Below are positions 1 to 13,000 of a stretch of 64,000 nt of DNA, piece after piece. The first letter of the stretch is position 1; every line of letters starts with the position of its first letter. A program made the translations under genes and the position numbers. A model generated the notes under the pieces. That model ran no database searches, was not told the DNA's origin, and worked only from the letters and a program-made list of their open reading frames with translations. Origin of the DNA: Casuarius casuarius (taxonomy: Eukaryota > Chordata > Aves > Casuariiformes > Casuariidae); NCBI GenBank assembly GCA_003342895.1, contig PTFA01000028.1, positions 4,052,433 through 4,116,432 on the forward strand. The letters are read 5' to 3'.

Positions 1-3000
1 TAAATATTTCCCACAAGCTACCATGCCAGTTAATATTTTTCACTTTCTTTTTATGATGCTCTTTGGCATGATCAACTGCTGTGGTACAGAGTGCAAGTTG
101 TTTATAATGACACTGGCAGTCTAAGTCACCGGGTAATTACAGCTGGTGCTACTAAAGGGAGAAAGATACACTATTAAGCAGTTTAAAAGAACTTAACAAA
201 ACTTGCTGCAGCTAAAACATTCTGGCTTGGGGGGCAAATGGACATCTTAATTTACGTTTTTCTGTGGATGTTTTTCCAGAAAAAGCAAACCTCATGGTGA
301 ACAAAAGAGAGAAAATTTGGATGTCTTTCATATTGCATAAATTAAAGAATAAAAACAGCTCAAAACAGGTTTTCCAGAGGCATCTTCAAATACTTCTAAA
401 AAGCATCACAGCTCTCTCAGATAAATATATCTGTTCCAGATAGTTATTGCAGAGGAGAACATTTAAATATCATAGTTCAGTAACAAATTTTCCTTTCAGC
501 AGTTCCGTTTCTACTATCCAATATGTTTGGGCTCCATATTTGTTGTTATCCATTCTAATTTTGTGACTGTCATTGTTGGCTTTGTGTCTTTTCTCTTTCT
601 GGGCCCTGTTGCTTGCTATACATTCCCATTGTTGATCTGAACTGTGTGTTCTCATTAAATATATGCAAATACCAGTTCCATAGAAGCTTAAAATGAAGTT
701 TCTTTTTTTAACCAGGTTTCTATCTTACTGCCTGATACTTGTGTTTGCAGTTCTTTCTTTTTTGTCTAATGAATTGGATATTTGTGGACAGCAGCTTTCT
801 CAAGAACTGACAAACTCATTTATCTTCTGTGAATACAGTCAGTGAAAATTTGTTAAAAGAAGGTGTGAATCATCCAAGAGATTTTTAAAATTCTTGCTGA
901 AAAATTTTAGCAAGCTGTTTTTTATTGCCTGCTTATCAGGATGAGACTTTTCAAGATGGAATATTTTGAGCAGGACCAAGAGTGAAATCTGCCCATGTGA
1001 TGAATGAATAACAGGCCAGAAGGCAGTCCTTATTGCTTAGTGGGCTTCTGGCTGACATCCATGAGAAGAAAATAGGTGATCTTGGGTCCTACAGGCAAGG
1101 ATTTTCCAGATCTTGATGTTGCAAGGGAAGAGCACCTCTTGCACATTTTAGGAAGTGAACAGAGTGAACAGAAGAGATTGATGGCATTTTCACGTTATAG
1201 GTCACTGCAGTGACAAGGAAATTTTAAATATAACATCCAGATGATACTAAGAAGTCAGCCACAGCCTATGCTAGTGTTGGCTTTCAGCCCCCATGTCTCA
1301 GAGTAATCTCTCAGGTGTGTTTGGGAAATGAGTATTAAAGCATCACACAAACCAGAAGTATGAGAATAGAACTCAGATAGGAAGAGGAAAGGGCAGTGCT
1401 CTGCCAGGCTTTATCCATTTATGACACTGGAAGAAAGGAGCATATGGGGTAAACAGTACACGTTTTCCTTATATTATCTTGCTTTCTTCTTATGTGAATA
1501 GGAATATTGCATGAGTAGATTAGTCAAAGATTTGTCTAGGCCAATATCTCATTGCCAATAGCAGACTGGACAAGGAATATCAGATGTAAAATTTCTACAA
1601 CAGGAAGATGTCAGAGGCCTCTCCCTACTATTTAGATCACCATAAAGGAAATATGAGGTCTAAAAGGTTCATTTCAGGAAAAAAAAAAAAAAAGCCAGCA
1701 GCTGATCCTGGAACTCTAGGTGGCAGCCACTAGGATAATAATATTGGTCTCCACCTTCTGATAATGTATTATTTGTATAAAATAATGTAACTAATTCTTT
1801 AGAAATAAATTTTGCTAATCTGAAGCTCGTCATTTGTGGTACTGAGATGAAGGAGGTTTAGTCTTGCCCAAGCTTATGTGAGATATATGTATTTGACACT
1901 TAAATATCATATAGTTTATCTGTATATTTTGTGCATGTACTGTGTAGATTCCCTGCCAGTTTGAAGTTCTGTGATATTACACCATTGCCTTTTTGCTCAC
2001 TAGTGTTTATAGCTGTTTACAGAGGACATGGTACAAATCATAGCTGAAAGCTCTCTGAAGGAGGGCAACTAGTTCTCAAACCATTTAATCAGCAACATTT
2101 TGTTGCTGCAAAAAAACCCGCACTGTGTTAATATTAACAAATTTCACAATCACTGCTAAAGCTAAAGCTGCTAGTCTGTCTTTATGGAAGATACTATGAA
2201 AGCAGAGGTAAACCAAATTCAGCATCAGGTGGTTTTCAAAGATGCACACCAAATATTTACACATCCGTAATAACCTGGGTGCGTAGAGTGTTTTAGGGAA
2301 ACAGGGTGGTGTACATGTCCAGACTAGTTATATTAGACTGATCAGCAACCTTCAGTGTTATTGATCATGGAGTGTTACTAATCTGAAAATTTACTCAAAG
2401 TACAGCACATATAGCTATAATAGCAAAATAGGTATGCCTGTCTCCATTCTCTAGCACTGTCAACCGGCAGAGAGTTGTCTGTGTCCGTGCTATTAAATTC
2501 TCTTGCCTATCAAACAAGGGTAGTCAGATCCAAACTACCTCCTAGGAAAGGTCTCTGGTCTGTGTTAGTTCCCAAACCTATCGTGGTTTGAGAAGACACT
2601 AGTTGTCACAAGTCTAAACATGGCCAGACACCATTCTAACAGCTGAAGGGGATCGGTGGTCACATTCCAGTTTCCAGGAACATTGCCTGGCACTCTTTAA
2701 TCAACTCACGCACACATAGCCATGCATTCCTTTCAGTCCTGAAATGTGGCTGGATTTGTCTTTGCTTTTAAAGGTCAGAGAGGCATGACAAACAGGTTAT
2801 TTTGTCTGTGGCAAACTTCAAATCTTCTCTCCCCATTTTGAATCTTACCATAGCCATCCCTGCTTAATGTTTTGCTTGCGTCAGACAAAGTGTCTTATGG
2901 CAGTAGATCCTTTTGAAGACAATTCAGAATTATTGTCTGGTTCAGAATTGAAGCTGGTTAGGAATTTTTCAATACAGTTTTCTGAATAGTTGAAAAATGT

Positions 3001-6000
3001 TCATTTATCAGGACTGAAAGCTTTTTTAGGAAAGGGTCTGTTATGGTCAATTTACTGATGGTTTTTAGAAGAAAGGCATACATTGGGGCATTACAGATTA
3101 TGCCTTTTCCCAAAGCTTTCCTTTCCAAAAATAGTTCTGCTTTTGTTGAGGAAGGCTGAGCAATGGCAGATGCAGTTATTTACATCTCCTGCTTGATGAG
3201 AAAGTGTGTCCATTCATACAGAATGTTTTGAAAGATTTACGTTCTCCATCTGTCACTGGGCCAAACTCAATATCCTTGTCTAAAACTGCAGATCCATTAG
3301 TGAACTAAGCATGAGGTATTTTGGAGGCTACATCTTTATCTATGCCCTTTAGAGATTAAAAAAATAGGCGTTGCAACTTACAGAGCTGTTATTTAGTTTG
3401 ATACTGAGAAGGCAGGTCTGTGAAATTTGCTTTTGTAGTACTTAAGACAGTTTATCATGCTGATGCAAAAATGCAAAATTCTCTTCTTCATCTTTAAATA
3501 TAAAAGTCTCTATCATTGTTCATAACTCCTCCACCAAAGGAAAAAAAAAAGAATGGAGAGAGGAAAGAAAAATAGGAAAATATAGAAGTGGAAGGACTGG
3601 ATAGCTTTAGCTGTCACCTGATATATAAGTTTTTTCTGAAGCTTAGCTACCTGGGAGTAAATAGTGTATGATCAGGAGATAGTTAGATCTGTCTTCCACA
3701 CCTGTGAACTCCTAGCCTGTATTATATGTTGGAGAAATCCTGAACTCCATCTGGGACTGTTAGTCATCAAGAACCTATTGACAAAATGGATCCTCTGCAA
3801 GTCACGTGAAATCGACTCCAAGCTGGAGACTTAGTGTTCTGATAAGACAATGAGTCTGCTCATCTGAAGTCCTAGGCGTAATGCAGTGAGAAGAGCTTGA
3901 TGTTAAACACCAAAAAACCCCACTTTTTACCCTGTAGAAAAGGTGTTAAAAAACTTAAGAAAACCAGACAGAGCGCTTTTGGAATCTTTCGTTATCTTTT
4001 GTTTTGTTTTTTCTCCGTTTCACCACCTGGGCTAATAAATGAGAGCATGAGACTCTCTTTACAACAGCTGCTACTGATGCACACCACTAGCTTGTCTCTA
4101 ATTAGGATAAAAGACGTTCTCAGCAGCTGTAAATCTGCAAAAACTTTAAAAATAATAATGAGAGCACAGAATGAACAAATTTCCTGCTGTTTGCTCTTGC
4201 TCTCAACTTTTTTCAAGGTTCTTTGTGTACCTCCTGAATTCTACTACTGTCTGAAGAAATTCTTGAAAAAAATTATTCTAGTGCTCATTTTATAGCAACA
4301 GCTATTACCGGCATTTTCAATTTGTGATGCAACTCCACCTCACTATAAGTTAACACTTAACCTTCTTCAAATCTAAGAAATTTAGATCTGTGCCAGAAAT
4401 TCCTCTCTAATAAAAATTCAGGCACAAAGTCTTTAATTTTAAAGCTTTTTATTACTCCAAAGAAAGTTTTTCTGTTATTACATTTGAATTGGCAACTTAC
4501 TGGTCAGAAAAAAAACAAGCACACTAACCATTTGTTTATCATAATGGAGCTGTTACATACATCTTAGCTAAACTAACCCTTAGAAGAGTCTCTATAGACG
4601 CTCCTAGTCACAAGCTAGCTAGCAAAAAAAATGCAAATGTTTTGTTAAAAATGCCTAGATTTAAGACAACATTTGGCATCCGGTTCCTATTGTATGTATT
4701 TCTGCTTAGGAGCATCATTTTGGACACATCAAGGTAGCCAGAATTATCTGAGCAACCACTTAATCTTGCAAACGATACAGAATTTTAACATGAGTTGTGT
4801 TGAAAAGGCATTCCAGGGTATGGATTGTGTCCCACTTTGTGATTTTACCGTATACATATCATATGTGCTTAACAATTGTAACAAAGGAGGTGACTGTGAA
4901 GCATTGCCACTAATGAGAAGGAAATCATTAAAGAAAAATCATTTGGATGTTGGAAAACACTTTTGCAGTAGATGGGAAAAGTTAGCGATTTATCTGTTTG
5001 TTTGGGTGGGTTTTTTTGAAGTGGAAGCAAAGAGACAGTTCCAAGCAGATTTCAGTAGCAAAAGTTGCACAAATTCTTCTGCAGCTGTGAAAGGATTTTT
5101 TTGTTCATGATGAACTGGTTATTTCTGTTATCTTATAACTCAACAATTTTTACTCCTCTTCTGTACTCTCTGATCAGTGGTCACTCTCTTATCTTTTATC
5201 ACTTATTTGCATCTTTTCCTTTGAACACACAGTCACTGTTGATTCTACTCCTTTTCCTTTATGGGACCCTTTCCTAGGGTCCAGCCTTGTTCTTTGTAAG
5301 AAGAAGCACACCACCGTTCATTTAATGCTGATTCACTTTCCTTTTCTTGTCAAGGGCTCAAGCAAGACTTTGAGGCACCTCTGTTTTGATGACAAGGGCC
5401 ATTATGAAAATAACTGTAGTTGTTCATTTTCATGGGTTATGATGACTAAGTAAATTAAAATCCTGTGAGTAAGCCAGGTATTTCCCAAATCTGTTCCTTG
5501 TGCGTCAACCTCCAATAGACTATTTTTAGGTTTTTAGTATGCTAAATAAAGTACTGAGTATATACAATTGCGTATATAAATGATGCATTCTGCTAGTTCC
5601 AGAAATATATAGTTCAGAAGCCCAACATAAAGAAGTGGATGCTTTCTTACATAGCTGAGCATCCCTCCTCCTCGCTCCCCCACCAATCCTCGCAGTTTGG
5701 TCTGTTGGCCTCAGAACAGTAGTTTGTTATAATATTCCCAATATTAATGATAACTGGATTAAAATTGTTTACAGGGTGTGTTATTTGGAACAGAATATGG
5801 GTGCAAAAAAATGCTGCTCCCATGCTGGACCTAAGCAGTTGTTCAGTGTTGTGGAGAGATCTAAAAGGCTGCTTCTCCTGTCATCTGAGAGGAGAATGGA
5901 TTTTCTTTGCAAACAGTATTTCAAGTTGGGGCAAATTCATCTTCTCTTGCTCCTCTAAACAGATCCCACTGTCTGCTTCTCTCCTGGCCTTTCTCTGACT

Positions 6001-6840
6001 CCTTGCGTAATAATGATGGAAGAGCCTGAATTTTGTAAGGGGTTTGTAGATCTTAGTACAAACCAAGATGGGAAAGATCTCAGTTCCTGCATTCGAAGAG
6101 ATGAAATTTTTCCTACCTGGGAAAACTTGCATGAATGCAGTAACAAGCCAAAGAAAATAAGTTCAAAAGAGGTTTTTTGTAATCACAGGATGGAAAAATG
6201 GAGGAAAATGGAGAATAAAGTCCATCTTCTAAAGTCAAACAAATAGTGATGTTCTTGTTTCTATATATTTGTGATTATTTAGTCATATTTGTTATTTTGT
6301 GGTTTTACTGGAATACGGAAGAAAGTGTGTATCTTTTTTTTTTCAATTGGTGAACTAATAAACCAACTGTTTTTAAATTTCTTTATTCCCTTTTGGTCTG
6401 TGACAAGAGGAATCTATTTGTGAAAACAGTCAGGGAAATGGCGAATGTATGGTCAAATGTAATGTTTTTACAAAATTTCAAATTCTGTTTTACAGTATCT
6501 GTTTGCTGTTGGCAGTGAAGTACATGCTGCCTGAGTACACATTCAAGTGCGTTTGTCATTATTGCAGCAGAGAGATCAGTTCTCATCATCCCAGCTATAC
6601 TGCTAAAGTTGTGCCAATATAAGCTTTCAAACTTTTCCTTTTTTTCAGTTTGATTTTGAAAATAAATATCCCTTAGTCCCATGATCCTTTCAGATATAAA
6701 GATTATTATGAAATTTATAAAGTTGTCATAGAAGTTAATGGCAAAATTCTTGCTGAGTTAATTTAGGCCTTCATTTTGTCATATATTCAGAAAGTAATCG
6801 AGGATGAACCATTGGGCAAGTGTGGTGCTGTCATTTATTA
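1..6840. other. Non-coding AT-rich DNA, no gene recognised
   Basis: I see no coding region, RNA gene or well-preserved repeat here. The longest open frame in the window lies here (4673-5110 plus, 145 codons). It is cysteine-rich, matches no family I recognise, has no exon-like borders, and its length is compatible with chance in AT-rich DNA. An A-run sits at 1679-1693 and a shorter one at 3541-3550. The stretch around 1530-1620 faintly resembles old sauropsid interspersed repeats but is too decayed to name. Confidence 0.6.
1679..1693 (+). repeat. Poly-A run (15 A)
   Basis: An uninterrupted run of 15 A. The sequence on its 5' side does not read as a processed gene copy or a SINE, and no target-site duplication is evident, so it is treated as a simple homopolymer rather than a retroposon tail. 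Confidence 0.8.
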
Positions 6841-6849
6841 GAAGTCCAG

Positions 6850-7020
6850 GAAAAAAAAATCATAGACTCTCGTCAGGTAATTTACTGTATATAAACTGAT
6901 GGTTACACCCATGCAGAGTCTCAGTGAAGTTAATGGGGTTTCATGCTGGCACAACAATCTGCCCATCTGCTGTAATTGCAGGATCAAGACAATGATTTGT
7001 AAATTACAACACTGATGGGC
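6850..7020. repeat. Possible ancient sauropsid interspersed repeat
   Basis: The stretch with gtctcagtgaagttaatggg near 6920 resembles a very old repeat found across turtle, crocodile and bird genomes, whose core reads like 'actgaagtcaatggg' next to 'atttacac(c)' and 'agaatctg' blocks. Those flanking blocks can also be picked out here. The family name is not known to me and the match is from memory, so this is tentative. Confidence 0.3.
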
Positions 7021-10000
7021 CAAACTGAAATGCTAATTCTACCTCCAAAACTCTGGGGAAGCTCAGGCCTGTCTTTACCAGAGAGCAATGCAAGAGGTGT
7101 TTGTCCAGGGTAGAGATGGAAGTGATGTCTTAGAGGTAAGTGGCTATATTCTTGAATGCATTCTCACTGCATTCTCTACCTTCTCTGAGACACCCTTATA
7201 TTTTGAACTTACTGCAGTTATTTAACCTAATCAATGTATGTAGGATATAACTGATCTTTCTGCTGTAGGAGGGAACACAGGAAAGAAATGACATAATTCC
7301 ACATGTCTCTGTTCTGTAGTGACAGCCTGTCATTTCCTGTACTTTGCTAGAGATTATGAATAGACAATGTACGTAGGCTGAATGTAGTTGCTTGGTAACC
7401 ATCTTTTTTACTTTCTTAAATGTAATTGCTTCTCTTCCAGAAAAACATTGATTAGTTTTATTTCTTTTGATGTTGAAGCAACAAATTTGCCTTTAACTCC
7501 TCTGAGTATCTCAGTAAATAGGGGGGAAGCTGTCTGAGATTTCAGATGATTAATTTTCCTGGACTTTTAAAGGCAAGTCATCTCATAAATAGTAGTGTGG
7601 ACATTACCATAATCTGACTTATTTTTTCACTCACTGAAGGAAAAGGTCTATATATAGCATAGGTTAAATTTTGAAATGACTATGTTCTGGATCATTTTTG
7701 TGATACAGGAGTGAAATGTTTGCAGATTCGACACCCTCCATTTATAGATCAAGCTTGTATGCCAATTAATTATCTACATTAATTTTATTATGACTGCAAA
7801 GCCACAGGTAGATTTACACCCTATTGTAAATGTAAAGAAAGTCACCGTGTTAGATAACTTGAAAATAAGCTCTGAAAAGAGTTACAACAAACTGCATGCC
7901 TTTGAAAAATATTATTTCATTTAGTTATGAAACTAATTCAATCCTGTACATAGAACATGTGGGAGAAAATTTTTCTGGACATGAGGCTCAGTAATTTTTA
8001 CAGGGTATGGAGAACAGACTTCAGTAAAACGCTAGGATTTTGCATCAGCTAAGGAATGTTTTGAGAATGTTCTTGATAATGTGGAAATCATTGGAAATCT
8101 TTTCGGTTTTGTTTTTTTATTGATATCAGTGAAAACAAAATTTCTACATATAATTTTGCTATATAAATGGTAGCTAGAAAGAAAATGATAAAAAATAATA
8201 TTTGTTTGATACAAAAACCTAGAAGAAAGTGCTGAGAAACCGCCAATGTGCAAGTCTCTTCCAATGGCTCCTTTGGGAGTGATTTATAATCGTTTTGGAT
8301 ATGAAAGATGTGTATTATTTTTCCCACAATATTGGCATATGTGATACTGGAAATATTATTCGATTGAAAATGTGGCTGAGGTGCCGTAGGTGATATGGTA
8401 ACATATTATTCATATTTTTGACAGAAAGAGTCCTTTTCACTATGTAGGTGACTTTATCCTATTGTGGACTGTGAAATGTAGGACATCTCATTGACCATCA
8501 GAAAACTTTCTTCCAAAGTATTGTAACTAAAAATAACTTTGTTCGGGAGATTGGGAAGCTGATTTTTTGCGCTCTGCTTCTGAATATGGAAAGTTTGGGT
8601 ATTTCTCCTTTGACACTTCTGTTGCAGTGAGCCTATTACTTGACTCTTCCCTGATGTTAAGTTTTCCTACCCGCTAATCAGCAGGTGAAATCTTAAAAAG
8701 TGAAATTTTATATTATTCCACAAAGTGTAAGTCACATCTTTAGACAATTTTTGTCTACTTTTATTACCATTGTGCCTAGGAGTCATCACATGCAAAAATG
8801 GGCATTTTGAAAACAGATGACAAGTGTTTCTAATATTTTAGTATTGGTCATGATACATCAGTGAGTGTCCAGATTTCAAAGGATTTCTACAGATTGCCCC
8901 AGAAGATCATTTATTTCAAAACTGCCCATTTCCTATCAAGAAAAATCAAGGACTGTGTGGGGATTGATTAGCAAGCAGAGAAAAGTATTATCTTGAAATG
9001 GCTATGTGTGCTTGTGCAGTATGTAGAATAGAGGTAGGAGCTCTTTCTGAAATAGATAATACTAGAAAATATGCTACTAAGTTGTGGTTATTGTTAAAAT
9101 GTTTTTAGGGCAGCCAAAACTGTATACAGTGAAAGAAACACCAAAAGTGCACCTGTATCTAATCAGCTGTCCCTGACATAGCATGCATTGTAAAGAGTAT
9201 TTCAAACCAGTTAGACTGAAGGTTCAAAACTTGTGAATCAATCAGTCATATATTAGGGCTTATCTTATGTTCTGCAGAGGGTGCTCCAGCATTTTGTCTG
9301 ATGTCTAGAGTAGTCTTTGGCTGTTGTCACTGAGATCACTTGGGTGAACTTTGCAGTTTTAGGAAGACACAGTGTTGGCTGTGATTCAGTGATGAAAATA
9401 GACCTCAGCATTGTGTTAAATAACATAGATATTGCCTATAATATCCCTATTAGAATAGTATCAACAATTGGGTTTTTATTATTGGAATTTGGTGTCTAAT
9501 TGAATGCTTAAAGATTCTAGGTCATGCGATCGAATAAGCCCCTAGTCTTTCCTTTTCAGTTACATATTCTGACCTGAATGTACCTGAGAGAGCATATAAG
9601 AACCCCAAATTTACGATTTTACATAAGTCTCATTTTTTTTGGTAAACTGATATCTTTATTATGAGGAATTATATTCATTTTAAGAGGATAGTTTATATAA
9701 GGATATGTTAGAAAGCTGAGAGATTTGGTTTAGTAATACTCTTGACTGCAATATAGGACTACTGAGGACCATCCATTTCAATTCCATACTGTGTAAGTAC
9801 TGCTATAGTTTTCTTAGCAGGATGTATCTTGAAGGCTTGTCATTCGTCTTTTATCAACATAAAAATAGGAATCAATCATTTGAGAATTCTGCCTTTTTCC
9901 TTGTTAGGTTTGGTTTGGTTTGGTTAGTCTCTCTATGTCATTATAGGTGCAAGGTTAAATTAGCATGCCTGCATTTGAAAATGAGAAAATTACTTAGCTC

Positions 10001-13000
10001 AAACCTACTCTATAAAATATTGCTGGAAGCCTAAACTATAAATTAATGCTGGGCTGACTGTGACAGTTAAAAATGTTGAAAGAAATCACTTCCCCTAAAC
10101 AATGTACTTATGTCTGCAAAAATCTCTTACAGATACAGATTTCCTTTTTCTAACCTATTTCATGTCATTCAGGGTGGGATTTAAGTTTATGCATAGAAAA
10201 TCACAGCTACTTTGCTGTAGCTCCGTTTCTAGAAGTGCATAACTATATCCCCATAACTATCTGTGTATGTAGCTGTATCCAAAAAATGTTTGTGGTGTAG
10301 ACTAGCTGTTACAAACTGCTGAATTCTTTAGTGTGTTTTCTGTATTAAATAATCATTATATGAAAGTTTCATGTAGAAAAAGGCTAATTACTCTGAGCTT
10401 TTGGGCATCTTGTTAGGCTAACGTGTCTTGATAAATTTTCTTCAAATGGTAAATCTGAAAAGGAGATTTCCTGTCCTGAAGGATGTGTGGATTTACTTAC
10501 TATAAAGGAAGATGAGAGAGTGTTACTTCTCTCATTAAAAAAGTCTAGAGTTGGGCAAATATTCCTGGTCATATGTGCTAGTCACAGTTACATGATTGCA
10601 TACTCATGCATTCAGGTCAAAATTATGTCTGCTCTGATCCCAAAATAAATCTCTCCCACATATGAAATTAAAATACAATTAATCAGATTCATCAAGATCA
10701 GGAATTGTACATTTTTCAATGAGAATTTTGTAAATATTAAAAAAAATGTTTTTCTGGCATAATTAGCATATTGGAAAAGGGAGTGTTATGTCTTGAATAT
10801 AAGTATTTCTGATACAGATAATTTTTCTTAGATGGGTAAGAGCTTCCTACGTCATCAAATTTTCACTCATAAGCAGAATGACATATAATCCCTGTTAGAA
10901 ACCTAATGAATTCCTTCTGAAAGCAAGTTACATTTCTTGCCCCTATATTCTCTGTATGTTTATGTCATTAAAATCCTTCTAACTGTTTTAGTCATGACCA
11001 CTTTATACCCATTTGTTTTTTTGTCAGAACTGGTAGTGTTCTCTGTCCCTGGTGTTTAACTGTCCGATGTACTTACCCAGAGCAATCTTTTCCCTTCTTG
11101 GCCTTCATTTTACTTATTGTCATTTCCATTGATTATGCCAACAAATGTGTTAAGTCATTCACCAACAGTAGTCCCAATTCAGATTGCAATTACATTCATA
11201 CAATATTTCAGATAGTCATCTAGGTATTATAGTGCTACTCAGCACTTGTTTTGTGCTGTGTATTTTCAAAAAGAGCTGTGCATACATACATTGACTAATT
11301 AATCCACATGACACCCCTGAGTAGGTTAATTAAATGTATTTGATGTAATTAAGTTTAATAATAACAGCACTTAAAAATGTAAATTAAAGTTTAGAAAGTA
11401 AGTTCTTAATTAAAATATAAAAAGTAAAAATAACTTAATGTTAAAATAGTAAGTTTTATGAGCTATCATAAACAATATCCAGTGGCAAAAATATATCTGA
11501 ACATTCTGCTGGTAGAACAACATTTTAAAATATAGTTTGTGCAAAGCTGTACAAGACAAGCCCCGAAAGAGGTAAGCGTATGTCAGCATAAATTCTTGAG
11601 GAATGGCGCCCAGCTTATCCTCCCTCATAAATCCTAATGAAAGCCTGGGCACAGGCTTGCCCCCTTCTAATACCCTTGGCTGCATCTAAGCTCTGAGACA
11701 TAAGATTTGCTCCCAGGTGCAGATACATGCTACAGTTGTGTGCCAAATCCATGATACCATGTTAGGATGAGACTAGGAATGTATAGTACCACTCTCTGCT
11801 CCCATGCTACTCTAGCTACTGCGAGAGGAAAACATGGGCAAATAAAACTCAGTATATTCAAGCCAGAATCCCCATCGAGATAGAGGAGAACCAGGACGGT
11901 AACATGCTTTGTAAAGCACATCTGCCCCACTGTCCAGGCTCAATCATTGAGGCCCCAAAAATGACAGAGAAGACAGAGACTATACCTCATTTTCTAGGCA
12001 GATGCTCTGGAGAGGATCTTGAATCTAGTTCATACCTTAGAGGAAGAATGTCAAAAGCAGCTGGCCCTGTAGAAATCTGAGATGTATTCTGTCACTAAAA
12101 TGGTTAAAATCTTCGAATGAAGTCTACACTGCAGTGGGCAGGTCTGTTTGTGTGCCTCCTGAAGCACAGCCGCACATGGGATTACGGCGGGTAGCCACCC
12201 TTCTGATGCTGTCTCAGAGGATATCAGGATATCACGAGTGATGGAAGTTAGCCCTGTGCTTATCAGCTGCTCACGTGGTTTAGAGTCCTAAGTAACTGAG
12301 TGCACAGGAATTGTAACTGCTGCTAGGGTAAATATTAGAAGGTGCTGAAGTGAACCTGCGGGTAATGGCAATGAACAGCAAACCTGCAAATTTTGATTAT
12401 AAGCGATATATTAGCTTATAAATATATTTTAGAGTAGTGTTCAGCAAGAACATTTCCTTTGTTTACATACATCAGTCAGTGTTTTTATGTAGTGTAAAAG
12501 ATGGAATACATGAAGTTACATTCTTGACTTCTGTCCATCCAATCATATTCTTATATATAATAAAGGAAAACAACTCACAGTAGTGTTAAACTTTATATAT
12601 ATATTTTGAAGTGTTTCTCAGAAACTGTAGGCACATCTTATGTATACATGTAGGCATATATTTAGATAGACCTACTTTTGCATACCATACACTATTTTGC
12701 TTGCAGTTTTAAAAAGAAGAATAGTAGTTGTTAAGCATTGTCTGTTATGTTTCAGTTACTGCTAGACAGTCTGCAATGTCATAGCAGTAGGGTAATACAC
12801 TGCAAATGAAGAGCAGCCACATTCTGCTCTGCTTTACTTCTCTGTAATGCCTCACAAATACTTAACTACTTGAGACTTTTGCCTTTTTTTTTTGTTTGTT
12901 AGTTTGCAAAGTCAAACACAGCTCTTGGCTCAGTGATGTTCTCCATGATAAATCTGACAATCTGATGAATGTTTTTAACTTACTACTTATATTTTTAATT

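Noticed and set aside
1679..1693. Poly-A run as tail of a processed pseudogene or SINE
   Set aside because: The sequence 5' of it does not read as a gene copy and no flanking duplication is visible.
4673..5110. Longest open frame (145 codons, plus)
   Set aside because: No known motif, no conserved-looking context or splice borders. A frame of this length is compatible with chance in 64 kb of AT-rich DNA read in six frames.
11604..11612. tggcgccca, the first bases of a lysine-tRNA-type retroviral primer-binding site
   Set aside because: Only nine bases match, the following bases diverge, and there is no LTR upstream or retroviral coding sequence downstream.
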